The notes beneath the pieces were generated by a model, which saw nothing but the letters and a program-made list of their open reading frames with translations, was not told the DNA's origin and ran no database searches. From Streptomyces scabichelini (GTDB taxonomy: Bacteria; Actinomycetota; Actinomycetes; Streptomycetales; Streptomycetaceae), in NCBI RefSeq assembly GCF_011045015.1, contig NZ_JAAKZY010000005.1, positions 1-64,000 on the forward strand: DNA of 64,000 bases. The letters run 5' to 3'. This document shows positions 1 to 10,806 of this stretch, piece after piece. The position numbers and the translations under genes were made by a program. Numbering within the stretch: position 1 is the stretch's first letter; each line of letters begins with the position of its first letter.

Positions 1-494
1 TCTCCGACAGGAACAACACCGCCGCGAGCCCCGCCCGCAACTCCTCCCGCAACACACTCAAAGAAGGACCCGACTGAACAGGAGCCGGAGAAACCGGAGG
101 AGTTGGAGGAGTTGGAGGAGTTGGAGAAGCCGAAGGAACCGGCCGCTGCTCCACCACCGGCGAAGCGACCTCCTCGGCCGGTATCAACTGCGCTACATAA
201 GCAGCCAACTCCGCGACCGACGGGTAGTCGTACAACCGCGTCGCAGTCAACGACGTGCCATACGCCTTATTGATCGACTTCACCCACTCCACCCCGATGA
301 TGGAGTCCAACCCCAATTCCACGAAATTACGCCGAGGATCAACCTCACTCTCCGACAGGAACAACACCGCCGCGAGCCCCGCCCGCAACTCCTCCCGCAA
401 CACACTCAAAGAAGGACCCGACTGAACAGGAGCCGGAGAAACCGGAGGAGTTGGAGGAGTTGGAGGAGTTGGAGAGGCCGAAGGAACCGGCCGC
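1..494. repeat. tandem 348-bp ACP-coding repeat (two partial copies)
   Basis: Bases 1-146 repeat as 349-494 with a single mismatch (128 vs 476), an in-frame period of 348 bp (116 codons). The unit encodes one ACP plus a PTPPTPP-type linker, itself a short triplet repeat. Copy number beyond the left edge is unknown. The near identity implies recent duplication or ongoing gene conversion. Confidence 0.95.
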
Positions 495-2509
495 CCCGCC
501 GCATCGCCCATGTCCGTCAGTACGACGTTCCGGGGCTTGGCGACAGGAGTTGTCGTCGGGACCACCGCTGCGCCCGGATCCTGGAGCAGGATCCGATGCT
601 TCTTCCCGGGGACGGCAATCGGTGCGGCCCGCTCGGCGGACGCACGCAGCGCGGTCGGTTCGGCCGGCTTCTTCGGTTCCTGTACCGGTGGGAGCTCCCG
701 AGCGGTCGTCCGTACCGGAGCACGACGCCCGTCAGTGGCCCAGTGCGTCGAGCGCTCGAAGGAGTAGCCGGGCAGCGTGATGATCCGTGGCTTGTCGCCC
801 GTGAAGAGCGCCGACCAGTCCGGGGCGGCGCCCCGGCTGTAGAGATCGGCCAGGCCGCGGCACACCTCCCGGTACCGCTCCACCGGGACGCCGGGTGACC
901 GGAGCACGTCCAGCAGTGCTCGCGCCTGGACCTCCTGCAACGAATGATCCTGGTCGCGTGGTACTTCGCCGCGTTCGACCATGGGGTGTTCCTGGCCGCT
1001 CTCGGCCGCGGACAGCACGGAGAGAGCGTCCTCGACACCATTGACGACGACTGAGCAGCGGTGGGCGAAGTGCTGCCTGCCCTCCAGCAGGGTGTAGGCC
1101 ATGTCCCTCAGCCGCTGGTAGTCGAGTTCCCCCTGCGCGAGGGCCGACCGGAGCTCCTGGACGCGCCTTTGCAGTCCCTCCGGGGTCTTGGCGGACAGAA
1201 GCAGCAGCAGAGGCGGGGCCTCGGCGACCGGGGCACGGCGCGCGGGCTCGGAGTAACTCTCCACCACCATATGGACGTTGGTGCCGCTCATCCCGAAGGA
1301 GCTCACCGCGCCGAGCCGCGTGCCCGTGGGTCCCGCCGGCCAGGACTTGGTCTCCTTGTTGACGTAGAAGGGGCTGTCCTTCCACGCGATGTAGTCGCTG
1401 TCCTGGTCGCAGTTCAGGCTCGCCGGGACGACGCCGTGCCGTACCGACTGGACAAGGGCGATCAAGCCGACAAGGCCGGACGCCGCCAGGGTGTGACCGA
1501 CATTGGTCTTAGTGGACGTCAGCGCGCAGAAGCCGGTCTTGTCGGTGCGTTCCCGGTACGCCTCGTTGAGGGCGTTCACCTCGATGGGGTCGCCGAGTTG
1601 GGTGCCCGTGCCGTGGGCCACGATGTGCTCGATGCGCTCGGCGTCGATTCCGTGCCGCTCGTAGACCTGTCGGTAGAGGCGTCCCTGAGCTGCCCCGCTC
1701 GGAGCGGTGATGCCGTTCGTCCGGCCGTCGTAGTTCATACCGCTGCCGCGGATCACCGCGAGGACGCGATCGCCGTCCTCTTCCGCCTGGGACAGGCGCT
1801 TGAGGACGAGGGCGGGGACGGCCTCGCCGAGGACCATGCCGTCGGCCCGCTTGTCGAAGGCGTGGCAGACGCCGCTCTCGGAGAGCATTCCGGACTTGGC
1901 CATCTCGGTGTAACCGCGCGCGGTGGTCGCCAGGTTGACGCCAGCGACGACCGCGGTGTCGCACTCGCCGCCGCGAAGGCTGGCGCATGCCTGGTGGGCG
2001 GCCGTCAGCCCCGAGGAACAGGCGGTGTTGACTGCCAGCACCGGGCCGGAGAAGTCGAGGAGGTAGGCCAGGCGCGAGGCCAGGATCGCCTCGTGCTGGG
2101 CGGTGATGCCGCCCTCGCCCCGGGTCAGCTCGGGATAGTCGCCCTGTTCGGCACCGACGAACATGCCGATCGTCCCGGCGCGGAGCTTGCGTTCGCCGTA
2201 GCCCGCGTCCTCCAGGGCACGCCAGGTTTCCTGGAGCAGCAGGCGCTGGCGCGGGTCCATGTTCCGCGCCTCACGCGGCGAGATCTCGAAGAACGCGGCG
2301 TCGAACTCCGCGATTCCCGGGACGAATCCGCAGCGGACGGCCTCGCGCCGCTCGGCGTCCAGCCCGTCCCAGTCGGCGTGCCGGTCCTCCGGGACGGGTG
2401 ACAGCACGTCCTTCCCCTGCAAGAGGTTCTCCCAGAACTCGTCGACGGACCGAGCGGCGGGGAAACGGCCGCTCATGCCGATGACGGCGATCGGTTCCGG
2501 CTCCCTGTG
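1..2509 (-). other. PKS module 11: KS followed by tandem beta-branching ACPs (partial)
   Basis: KS11 has NTACSSGL (Cys1573), AHGTGT and TNVGH. No reductive domain follows; a Pro/Thr/Ala-rich linker leads to ACP11a (GLDSIIGVEW, Ser2145, Trp2151), a PTPP-repeat linker and the start of ACP11b. Trp at Ser+6 is the motif reported to mark ACPs served by an HMG-CoA-synthase cassette. Tandem ACPs on a KS-only module are the usual site of beta-methyl branching. The cassette itself is not in this window. Confidence 0.8.
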
Positions 2510-5500
2510 CGTCCTGGGCCGCGGCGCCGGAGCGGACACGGACCGGTCGTCGGCCGTGGCGCCGGAGACCTCCGCAACCGCGGTCACGGCGGGCGCCGGG
2601 GAACTGTCCGGGGCCGCGGCCTGCACCTCGCGGTGCTGCCCCAGTGCCTCCCGGTGTTCCGCGATCAGGTGAGCGACGAGCTTCTGCGGGGTGGCATGGG
2701 AGAAGAAGATCGAGGGCAGCACCTCGATCGCGAGACTCTCGCCCAGGGCCCTGGCCAGCTTGACCAGGCTGACCGAGTCGAACCCGAGCTCGGAGAAGTT
2801 CTCGTCGGCGTGGATCTGCTCGCGGGGGACCCGCAGTACGTCGACGATCACCGTCTCGAGGGCCGAGAGCACCAGCGCTTCGACGTCCGTGCGTGAGGCC
2901 GTCGGCGCCGGGTCCAGGTCCGGGCCCGGTTCCGGTTCCGGTTCCGGTTCCGGTTCGAACATGCGCCGTACGCGTGCCGCATCGCCGGCCATCACGATCT
3001 GCTGTGTCTCTCCCTGTCCCAGGAGCTGTTCGAAGAGCGCGAGGCCCTCGGCTTCCCCGAGGAGGCGCAGCCCGCTGGTGGCGAGGTACAACTCGATGCC
3101 CTCCGCGTCGTCGAACCCCATGCCGCCGCCACTCCACAGGGGCCAGTTGAAGGCGACCGTCGCGCCGGACAGGGCTCCTTGGCGGACCCGCTGGTCGCGA
3201 TGGCGGGCGTAGGACGTCTGGAAGCGGTTGGCCACCGAGTAGGCGCAGCCGCCGAAGTCACCGAGGACCGCCGAGGTCGACGAGAAGTAGCAGACGAAGT
3301 CGAGGGGTTCCGCGGCCAGCACGTCGTCGAGCACGCGCGTGCCGTCCACCTTGGCGGACAGCAGATCCTGAAAGGACCCGGCATCGCCGTCGAGCAGCGA
3401 GCTGCGTTCGGTGACGCCGGCGGCGTGTACGACGCCGTGGATCGGGCCGAACCGCTCGCGCGCCGCGGCCACCGCCTCCCGCATGGCCTGCCGATCGGCG
3501 ACGTCGGCCTGCCGGTACAGAACCTCGCCGCCCAGCGCCTCGATCTTCGCGATGCTGCGACGCTTGTCGGCGTCGAGGGCCGAGCGCCCGGTCAGCACCA
3601 TGCGCGCCGACCAGTTCCTGGCCAGGTGCTCGGCGAGCAGGAGACCCAGGCCGCCGGTGCCGCCCGTGATGAGGTATGTGCCGTTCGGCCTGAGGAGGTG
3701 CTTGCCCGCACCGGGCAGGCTCGGGCGGACCCGGCTGACGTATCGAGCACCGGCGCGGTACAGCGCGCTCCCGGACGTCCCGGCGGACCACTCGTTCCAC
3801 AGGCGTTCGAACCAGGCGCCGCGGGCTGTCCTGCCGGACGGGTCCTGGACCTCCTCCAGGACCGCGGCGAACCGCACGTCGGGCAGCGCCCTGCCGAGGG
3901 AGCGTTCGAAGCCGAGCCACGACTCCGCGTACGCCCGCTCGACGCCATCGCGGAATTCCCCTGCCTGCAGGACACGGCCCACCGGCAGCCCTGCTGCGGC
4001 GATCGCCTGCAGGAGGTGCACGGTGGCGGTGTACGAGCCGGGCTCCGTCGCGTCGTCCAGGAACCACAGGTTCAGGACGCCGTCGACCGCGCCGTACCGC
4101 GACCGAATGTCTTGGAAGACGCGGACGCAGTCGTCCAGGCTCTGGTGATCGGCTTCGTAGGAGTGGTCGGACGTCCGGGCGAAGCCCTGTCCCCGCGTGA
4201 CGAACAGCAGTGTGGCGGCGGGGTCGAGCTCGCGTGCGGTACGGGCCAGTTTGGCCCGGTCCGCCGGGTCGACGATGAGGCAGACCAGGGTGTGCGGCGC
4301 GGCGGCGCGGCGGACGGCGGGCAGCGCCTGCGGCTCCCAGAACTCCGCGAAGAGGAGGGCCGCCGGGCCCTGGTCGTCGCCGGTCACGAGGGCGGCGGAC
4401 CGCTCTGTGGTTCCGTGCGCAGCGAGGGCCGCGGATGAGCGCGTGGTGTCGATCCAGTACCGGTTCCTGGCGAACGGGTAGGAGGGCAGGGCGATGCGGG
4501 CCGGGCACCGGCTCCCGTGCAGTGCGTGCCAGTCGACGGTGCTGCCGTCGACCCACAGCGCGAGCAGTGCCGGGAGGTCCCGCCGGGCGAGCGCTTCGGA
4601 CACGCCCGTGCCGGCGGCCGATCCGCTCGCCCGGCCGCGGACCACGTCCTCGACGTCCTCGCGACCCTCACCGAGGGACCGGAGACGAGCGAGCAGGTCC
4701 GGCATGGTGGCCACGACCAGGCCGAGCCGCTCCCGCATGGCCTCGCGCCCCACCTGGAGCGTGTGGGCGAGCACGGGCAGGTCACCGGTCGAGAGGTTCT
4801 TCTGCTCGATCCAGTCCGCGAGTTGCGCCGCCTTCTGCCGTAGGCGCTCGGTGGTGCGGGCCGACAGGACGACCGGGACGGGACCGCTGGAGGCGGCGAG
4901 GTCCGGCGCGTCGTACGGGTCCGGCCGGTACTCCTCGATGACCAGGTGCGCGTTGGTACCGCCCGCCCCGAAGGAGGAGACGCCGGCGGTCCGAGGCAAC
5001 TCGCGCTCCTCGCCGTCGACGGTGACGACCGGCCGCGGCCAGTAGGCGAGTGTCTGCTGGACCGCGAAGGGCGTGCCGTCGAAGTCGATGTTCGGGTTCA
5101 GTTCGGTGGAATGGATCGAGGGGGCGATCTTGCCGTGCCTCATCTGGAGCAGCACCTTGGTGAGCCCGGAGATGCCGGCGGCGCTCTCGGCGTGGCCGAT
5201 GTTGCTCTTGACCGATCCGATCGCGCAGAACCGGCCGTCGCGCGTGTGCTCGCCGAAGGCCCGGGCGAGTCCGGCGACCTCGATGGGGTCACCGAGCGCC
5301 GTGCCGGTGCCATGCGCCTCGATGTAGCTGACCGAGTTCGGGTCGATCCCGCCCTGTCGCCATGCGTCGGTGATCGCGCGGGCCTGGGTGACCGGACTGG
5401 GGACGGAGTAACCGTTGGTCTTTCCCCCGTGGTTGACGGCGACGCCCCGGATGACCCCGTGGATGTGGTCCCCGTCCCGCACGGCTCGCTCCAGAGGCTT

Positions 5501-6736
5501 CAGCAGCACGGCGCCGACACCTTCGCCGGGGACGTATCCGTCACCCCCTTCACCGAAGCTCACGCAGCGTCCCGTACTGGAGACGAATCGGCTCTGACCG
5601 AGGATCAGGTACTTGTTGGGGTGCACCGACACGTTGACCCCACCGGCGATCGCCATGTCGCAGACACCGGAGCGGATGCTCTGGCACGCCAGGTCGATGG
5701 CCGTCAGCGACGAGGAGCACATGGTGTCGACGCTCATGCTCGGGCCGTGGAAGTCGAAGTAGTACGAGACCCGGTTGGCGACGGCCGAGATGTTCCCGGA
5801 CACGGCCACCGGGTTCTCGAGGGCCTGTTCCTGGGCTCCGTACAGCTGGTATTCCGAGTACATGACTCCGGCGTAGACGCCGATGGTGGGGGTGCGGCCG
5901 GAGTCCGTCGGCGCGTTGAGCCGGTCCCGGGTGTAGCCGGCGTCCTCGACGGTCTCGTAGACGCACTGGAGGAACAGGCGCTCCTGGGGATCCATCCGCT
6001 CCGCCTCGACGGGCGAGATGTTGAAGAACAGCGGGTCGAACTCGTCGACGCCGTCCACGAATCCGCCCCACCTGCTGTACGTCTTGCCGGGCGCGTCCGG
6101 GTCCGGATCGAAGTACGCCCCGTGATCCCACCGGTCGGCCGGTATCTCGGTGACGCAGTCGCGTCCGGCAGCCAGATTCGCCCAGAACTCGTCGACGGTA
6201 CGGGCCTTGGGGTAACGCCCGGCAAGCCCGATGATCGCGATGTCCAGTCCCTGCCGCTCGGGGCGGGCGGGCCCGGGTCGGGACACTGAGGGCGACGGCT
6301 TCTCGGCCTGCTGCGCCGACCACCTCGTCGACGAGAGGGGCTTGCGTCGCAGCGGCCCCGTGGATCGGACACCCGTACGGTACGCCGCCACGTCGGCGGC
6401 CGGGGTGTCGGCGACCGGGGTGGCGGCAGCCGGGGCGACCGCGTCCGTCGCGGCTTCTCCGAGGAGACTCGACACGTCGAACCGACGGGTGGCGGCCAGG
6501 TGCCGGGCCAGCTCACGAGGCGTACCGAACTCGAAGAACAGGGTGGTGGGCAGCGCCCCGAAGACTGCTTCCATCCGCTCCGTCATGGTCATCGCCATGA
6601 CCGAGTCGATGCCGAAGCTGTCGAAGGCTGCCCGACCGTCGACCCGGACGAGGGGGAGCTTGGTGATCTCGGAGAGGAGGCGCTCAAGGTACTCGCTCAC
6701 CTTCTCCTCGAGCAGGTCGCTGTCAAAGTGCTTCAC
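1..6736 (-). CDS. trans-AT polyketide synthase, third subunit (ACP9, modules 10-11), 3' end outside window
   Basis: A modular PKS subunit open from the window edge; 2245 codons are visible. The GTG start at 6736 overlaps the TGA of the upstream PKS gene (GTGA), which implies translational coupling; GGGGCGG lies just upstream. Domains in order: ACP9 (aa 10-90, FGIDS), KS10 (165-590, active Cys340 in DTMCSSSL, EAHGTGT and SNIGH present), KR10 (about 800-1250, GGTGGLG, Tyr near 1165), ACP10 (1280-1355, LGFDS), KS11 (1415-1835, Cys1573 in NTACSSGL, AHGTGT and TNVGH present), a Pro/Thr-rich linker, then tandem ACPs (Ser2145 and at least one more). There is no AT. ACP9 completes the module begun at the C-terminus of the preceding protein. 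The tandem ACPs carry a Trp six residues after the Ser, the published flag for HMG-synthase beta-branching. Family assignment is certain; the product is unknown. Confidence 0.95.
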   Translation of the reverse strand, partial: MKHFDSDLLEEKVSEYLERLLSEITKLPLVRVDGRAAFDSFGIDSVMAMTMTERMEAVFGALPTTLFFEFGTPRELARHLAATRRFDVSSLLGEAATDAVAPAAATPVADTPAADVAAYRTGVRSTGPLRRKPLSSTRWSAQQAEKPSPSVSRPGPARPERQGLDIAIIGLAGRYPKARTVDEFWANLAAGRDCVTEIPADRWDHGAYFDPDPDAPGKTYSRWGGFVDGVDEFDPLFFNISPVEAERMDPQERLFLQCVYETVEDAGYTRDRLNAPTDSGRTPTIGVYAGVMYSEYQLYGAQEQALENPVAVSGNISAVANRVSYYFDFHGPSMSVDTMCSSSLTAIDLACQSIRSGVCDMAIAGGVNVSVHPNKYLILGQSRFVSSTGRCVSFGEGGDGYVPGEGVGAVLLKPLERAVRDGDHIHGVIRGVAVNHGGKTNGYSVPSPVTQARAITDAWRQGGIDPNSVSYIEAHGTGTALGDPIEVAGLARAFGEHTRDGRFCAIGSVKSNIGHAESAAGISGLTKVLLQMRHGKIAPSIHSTELNPNIDFDGTPFAVQQTLAYWPRPVVTVDGEERELPRTAGVSSFGAGGTNAHLVIEEYRPDPYDAPDLAASSGPVPVVLSARTTERLRQKAAQLADWIEQKNLSTGDLPVLAHTLQVGREAMRERLGLVVATMPDLLARLRSLGEGREDVEDVVRGRASGSAAGTGVSEALARRDLPALLALWVDGSTVDWHALHGSRCPARIALPSYPFARNRYWIDTTRSSAALAAHGTTERSAALVTGDDQGPAALLFAEFWEPQALPAVRRAAAPHTLVCLIVDPADRAKLARTARELDPAATLLFVTRGQGFARTSDHSYEADHQSLDDCVRVFQDIRSRYGAVDGVLNLWFLDDATEPGSYTATVHLLQAIAAAGLPVGRVLQAGEFRDGVERAYAESWLGFERSLGRALPDVRFAAVLEEVQDPSGRTARGAWFERLWNEWSAGTSGSALYRAGARYVSRVRPSLPGAGKHLLRPNGTYLITGGTGGLGLLLAEHLARNWSARMVLTGRSALDADKRRSIAKIEALGGEVLYRQADVADRQAMREAVAAARERFGPIHGVVHAAGVTERSSLLDGDAGSFQDLLSAKVDGTRVLDDVLAAEPLDFVCYFSSTSAVLGDFGGCAYSVANRFQTSYARHRDQRVRQGALSGATVAFNWPLWSGGGMGFDDAEGIELYLATSGLRLLGEAEGLALFEQLLGQGETQQIVMAGDAARVRRMFEPEPEPEPEPGPDLDPAPTASRTDVEALVLSALETVIVDVLRVPREQIHADENFSELGFDSVSLVKLARALGESLAIEVLPSIFFSHATPQKLVAHLIAEHREALGQHREVQAAAPDSSPAPAVTAVAEVSGATADDRSVSAPAPRPRTHREPEPIAVIGMSGRFPAARSVDEFWENLLQGKDVLSPVPEDRHADWDGLDAERREAVRCGFVPGIAEFDAAFFEISPREARNMDPRQRLLLQETWRALEDAGYGERKLRAGTIGMFVGAEQGDYPELTRGEGGITAQHEAILASRLAYLLDFSGPVLAVNTACSSGLTAAHQACASLRGGECDTAVVAGVNLATTARGYTEMAKSGMLSESGVCHAFDKRADGMVLGEAVPALVLKRLSQAEEDGDRVLAVIRGSGMNYDGRTNGITAPSGAAQGRLYRQVYERHGIDAERIEHIVAHGTGTQLGDPIEVNALNEAYRERTDKTGFCALTSTKTNVGHTLAASGLVGLIALVQSVRHGVVPASLNCDQDSDYIAWKDSPFYVNKETKSWPAGPTGTRLGAVSSFGMSGTNVHMVVESYSEPARRAPVAEAPPLLLLLSAKTPEGLQRRVQELRSALAQGELDYQRLRDMAYTLLEGRQHFAHRCSVVVNGVEDALSVLSAAESGQEHPMVERGEVPRDQDHSLQEVQARALLDVLRSPGVPVERYREVCRGLADLYSRGAAPDWSALFTGDKPRIITLPGYSFERSTHWATDGRRAPVRTTARELPPVQEPKKPAEPTALRASAERAAPIAVPGKKHRILLQDPGAAVVPTTTPVAKPRNVVLTDMGDAAGRPVPSASPTPPTPPTPPVSPAPVQSGPSLSVLREELRAGLAAVLFLSESEVDPRRNFVELGLDSIIGVEWVKSINKAYGTSLTATRLYDYPSVAELAAYVAQLIPAEEVASPVVEQRPVPSASPTPPTPPTPPVSPAPVQSGPSLSVLREELRAGLAAVLFLSE
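2642..6253 (-). other. PKS module 10: KS-KR-ACP
   Basis: KS10 has DTMCSSSL (Cys340), EAHGTGT and SNIGH. KR10 has GGTGGLG and CAYSVANRF. ACP10 is LGFDS, preceded by an acidic Glu-Pro repeat linker encoded near 2920-2960. Predicted outcome: a beta-hydroxyl. KR10 lacks the B-type Asp. Confidence 0.83.
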
Positions 6737-9700
6737 GAATCCGCCCCATCGGTGGAGAAAGTAGGGAACTTCCGCTGTGTCGGGACCGGTGCGTCCCCCA
6801 GGGCGCGGCCGACAGAAGGAACCGAGACCATCACCTGGCCGTACTCGGAGCGCAGGATCCGGTGGAGGTCCCCGATGCCGTCGGCCCGCGGCGGCCAGAT
6901 GACGGACTGGCTGTGCCCGAAGCGCTCACCGCCCGCGACGAGGTCCTGCCGGTGCCGCGCGTAGGCGTCCAGGAAGGCGTTCACCGCGGCGCCGTCGACC
7001 TGGCCGACGCCACCGTTCACTCCGGAAAGGGAGGAACAGGTCACGAAGAAGTCCAGCGGGAGCGACCGGGTCGCGGCGTCCAGGTTCACGACACCCGCCG
7101 TCTCCGGGGCGAGGACGTCCAGGAAGTCCCGGCCCGACTTGTCGACGATGAGTGCGTCGCGGGCGATTCCGGCGCTGTGGATGACTCCGTCGATCCCCCG
7201 GTGCCGCTCCAGGATCCGCGCGATCAGTGCGTCCGCCTCGGACGGGCTGGAGATGTCGGCTTGCTCGTAGCTCACCGCGCTGTCGCCCGCCAGGTTCTGC
7301 AACGCCTCACGGGACTCGCGGTCCAGAGGGGACCGGCCGACGAGGACGACGGTCGCGTTCCCCGTCTGTGTGGCGATCTCCCGCGCGACGGCACGTCCGA
7401 GCGCACCCGCTCCGTCGGCGACGAGGTAGGTTCCGTTCTCCTTCCACGGCAGTGTGTGGGGGGCGGAGCGGACCTCGCACTCGGCCCAGGCCGGCACCTC
7501 GCGCAGGCCGTCGACGTACCGCACGAGAGTCTCGTCGGGGCAGCCGCGGTTCTCCCGGATCCGCAGCACGGCGCGCTCGGAGGTGTCCGTCCGGTCCAGC
7601 ACGACGACCTGTCCGGTGACAGCCGGGTTCTCGAGGCGGGCCGTCCTGAGCATGGCCGCGAGTCCGGAGAGCAGCGTCGCGTCGGGTGTACCGGGAAGCA
7701 CCAGCTGGACGTGGTTCCGGCCGTCGGCTCCGCGCATGATGGAGCGCAGGTGCCGCAGAACCTGCAGGCCGTAGGCGGTGTACCGGCTGTCCGGGACCTC
7801 GTCATCGGCGGTCAGGACGAAGACATCGGCGTCGTCGCCCCGCAGGAGGGGCGCCAGCTCGGGCAGTCCGGCGAGCAGCACGGTCGGTCGCGCGGCGGTG
7901 AGGCCGGAGGGCCGGGCCGGTGCGGGTCGGGCTTGCCACTGCGAGTGCAGCAGCACCGGTTGTCCGCTGCGAGCCTCCGTCCCTACGACAGAGGGCGTGT
8001 CGCGGTGTTCCGCCGCCGGAGCGAGCGTCGTCGGTCCGTGGTCGGCACGGTCGGATGCGGCCCGATCGAACTGGAGACCGCCGATCCGGATGCGGACCCG
8101 GCCCTGCTCGTCGGCCAGGTCGAGGTCGAACCCGGGGGCCTGCGCATCGCCGGCCTGCCGTGCGCCGGGCCGAACCCAGGCCCACATCGAGGCCGTGCAG
8201 GCATCGAGAACGAGGACTTCGTCGATGGCGCGGATCACCGCAGGTCCACCGCCGGCGTACGCCCCGTCCTGCCCGGCCGACCGGCCGAGGACATCGGAGC
8301 ACGCCTGCACCGCGGCGCCGAGCAGGCCCGGATGCAGCACGAACCCGTCCTCGGTGTCGCGCGCCGGGGCAGGCAGCGCCAACTGGATCAGAGCGTGTCC
8401 GGGTCCGGTCCCAATGCTCTGGACGGCGCGGTACGCGGGCTCATGAGCGGGTCGGTCGTCGTGGTGGCGCCCGTAGTACTGCTCGGCGGTCAGGCCGGAT
8501 CCCCCGCAGGCCCTCCGCAGAGCGGGCACGTCGAGCACGGTCTCCTCGGCTCCGTCCGCGAAGTAGAGGACACCCTCGCTGTGTTCGACGGCGTCAGCGT
8601 CGCCGTCCCCGCCCGACGGTGTGCTCCTGATCCGGAACCGGATGTCGCCGTCGTCCTCCGGACGCAGACCGACGTGCACTTCGCGCAGGCCGTCGGCCGG
8701 ATCGAGCGGCCGCGCGAACACGACGTCGCGCAGCACTACCGGCGCCGAGGGATCGACGGTGGCCCGGCTGCTGAGACAGCTCGCGGCCACGGCCATCTCC
8801 AGGAAGGCCGCGCCGGGCACGGTCCGAGCGACGCGATCGCCCAGGAAGCGTTCCTGTCCGGTCACGACGGAAGTGAAGCGCTGCTCGGTGAAGTCGGAGG
8901 TGTTGACCTGTACGAGCGGATGCAGCGGCGCCGGTCCGCCGAGCGCGTTCGGCTCGGGAGCGGACAGGTCGTCGAAGGCGGAGTACCGCTCGGCCGCGAA
9001 GGGGTAGGTCGGCAGCGCGACCCGCCGCGGAGTCTCGGTTCCGTAGAGGGACCGCCAGCTCACGGGCACGCCGTTGACCCACAGTTCGAGCAGCTTCTCG
9101 TACTTCCCCTTCTCGGCCCACGCCGCGATCATCACGTCGAGGTCGGAGTCAGACGCGAACAACGTGAGAGTCTGGGCGCCACCGGCGACCGAGCCACGGA
9201 CGATCTCACCGCCCGCGAACTCGCCTGCCAGGAACCGGCCGAGCTTCTCGACCAGGTCGGGCACGGAGGAGGCGACGACACCGAGGCGTTCCTCCCGTGG
9301 TTCGCGGCCGACCTGAAGCGTGTAGGCGACGTCCGTGAGCGCGAGATCCGCGTTCTCGGGGCGGCCAAGCCACTCCACCAGGCGCTCGGCCCGCGCCCTC
9401 AGCTGCTCGGTCGTGCGGGCGGACAGCGGTACCACGGCACGTGGGACAGCGGCGGCCGGCGAACCCGGCGTGGTGCTGTCGGGGACGTACTCCGCTATCA
9501 CGACATGTGCGTTGGAGCCCCCGGCCCCGAACGCCGACACGCCCGCGACGCGCGGCAACGCACCGCGCGTGCCGTCGTCCGACACGGGGGCCGGCCACTC
9601 CGCCGGCTCCTGCTGCACCACGAACGGGCTCTGCTCGAAGTCGATGTGCGGGTTGAGCGTCGAGGCGTGCAGGGTCGGGGCGAGACGGCGGTGCTGGAGC

Positions 9701-10806
9701 TGGAGCAGCACCTTGGTGATGCCGGCGATACCGGCCGCGCTCTCGGCGTGCCCGATGTTGCTCTTCACCGAGCCGATCGCACAGAACCCCCGGTCGTCGG
9801 TGTAGGGACCGAATGCCTTGGAAAGCCCGGCGATCTCGATCGGGTCGCCCAGGGAGGTGCCGATGCTGTTCGCGTCGATGTAGCTCACGTCCCGCGCGTT
9901 CACACCCGCTCGCCGCAGGGCCTCGCCGATGACCTCGGCCTGCCCCAACGGTTCCGGTACGGAGTAACCGCTCGTCCTGCCCCGGTGGTTGGCGGCGGTG
10001 CCCTTGATGACTCCGTAGATCCGGTCGCCGTCCGCGATCGCTCGCGCCAGCGGCTTGAGCAGGACCGCGCCCACGCCCTCGCCCGGTGCGTAGCCGTCGC
10101 CTCCGGCGCCGAAGCTGGCGCAGCGACCGTCGCTCGACGCGAGCCGCCCCTGGCTGAGGAGCAGGTACTTGTTCGGGTGCAGCGAGAGGTTCACTCCCCC
10201 GGCCACCGCCGTGTCGCAGTCGCCCGACTCCAGGCTCCGGCAGGCCAGATGCACGGCCATGAGCGACGCCGAGCACATCGTGTCGACGCTGAGGCTCGGG
10301 CCGCGGAAGTTGAACACATGGGACACGCGGTTCGCGACGGACGCGGAGCTGCCCGACACGGTCGGCGCCGCTCCGGCACCCTGCGACAGAGCGCCGTAGA
10401 GCTGGTACTCCTGATACATCACTCCGACGAAGACACCCACCCGGCCGTCGAGCAGGTTCCCCGTACGGTCCTTGCCGGTGTCCCGGACGTACCCGGCGTC
10501 CTCCAGTGTTTCGTGCACGCACTGGAGGAACAGCCGCTCCTGCGGGTCCATGATCTCCGCCTCGCGCGGGGAGATGTTGAAGAACTGCGGGTCGAAGTCG
10601 TAGGCACCGTCGAGGAATCCGCCCCACTTGCTGTACGACTTCCCGGGGGTCCCCTTGGCCGGATCGAAGAAGCGCGCGTGGTCCCAGCGGTCGCCCGGGA
10701 CCTCGGTGACGCAGTCCTTGCCGGCGGCGAGGTTCTGCCAGAACTCCCGCACGTCACGGGCCTGGGGGTAGCGCCCCGCCAGTCCGATGATCGCCGTGTC
10801 ACCGGT
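6467..10806 (-). other. PKS module 9, apparently silent: KS0-DH0-KR0 // ACP
   Basis: KS9 keeps Cys3373 (DTMCSASL), but EAHGTGT is changed to DANSIGT, so the catalytic His is Asn3508. DH9 reads GDRVARTVPG, with Arg3853 where the catalytic His should be and the HxxxG spacing lost, and HPGLLGAAV with Gly4025 replacing the catalytic Asp. KR9 has ADGAGALG for the nucleotide loop and QVDGAAVN, with Gly4467 replacing the catalytic Tyr. ACP9 is intact in the next gene. The module should pass the chain on without extending or modifying it. Confidence 0.85.
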
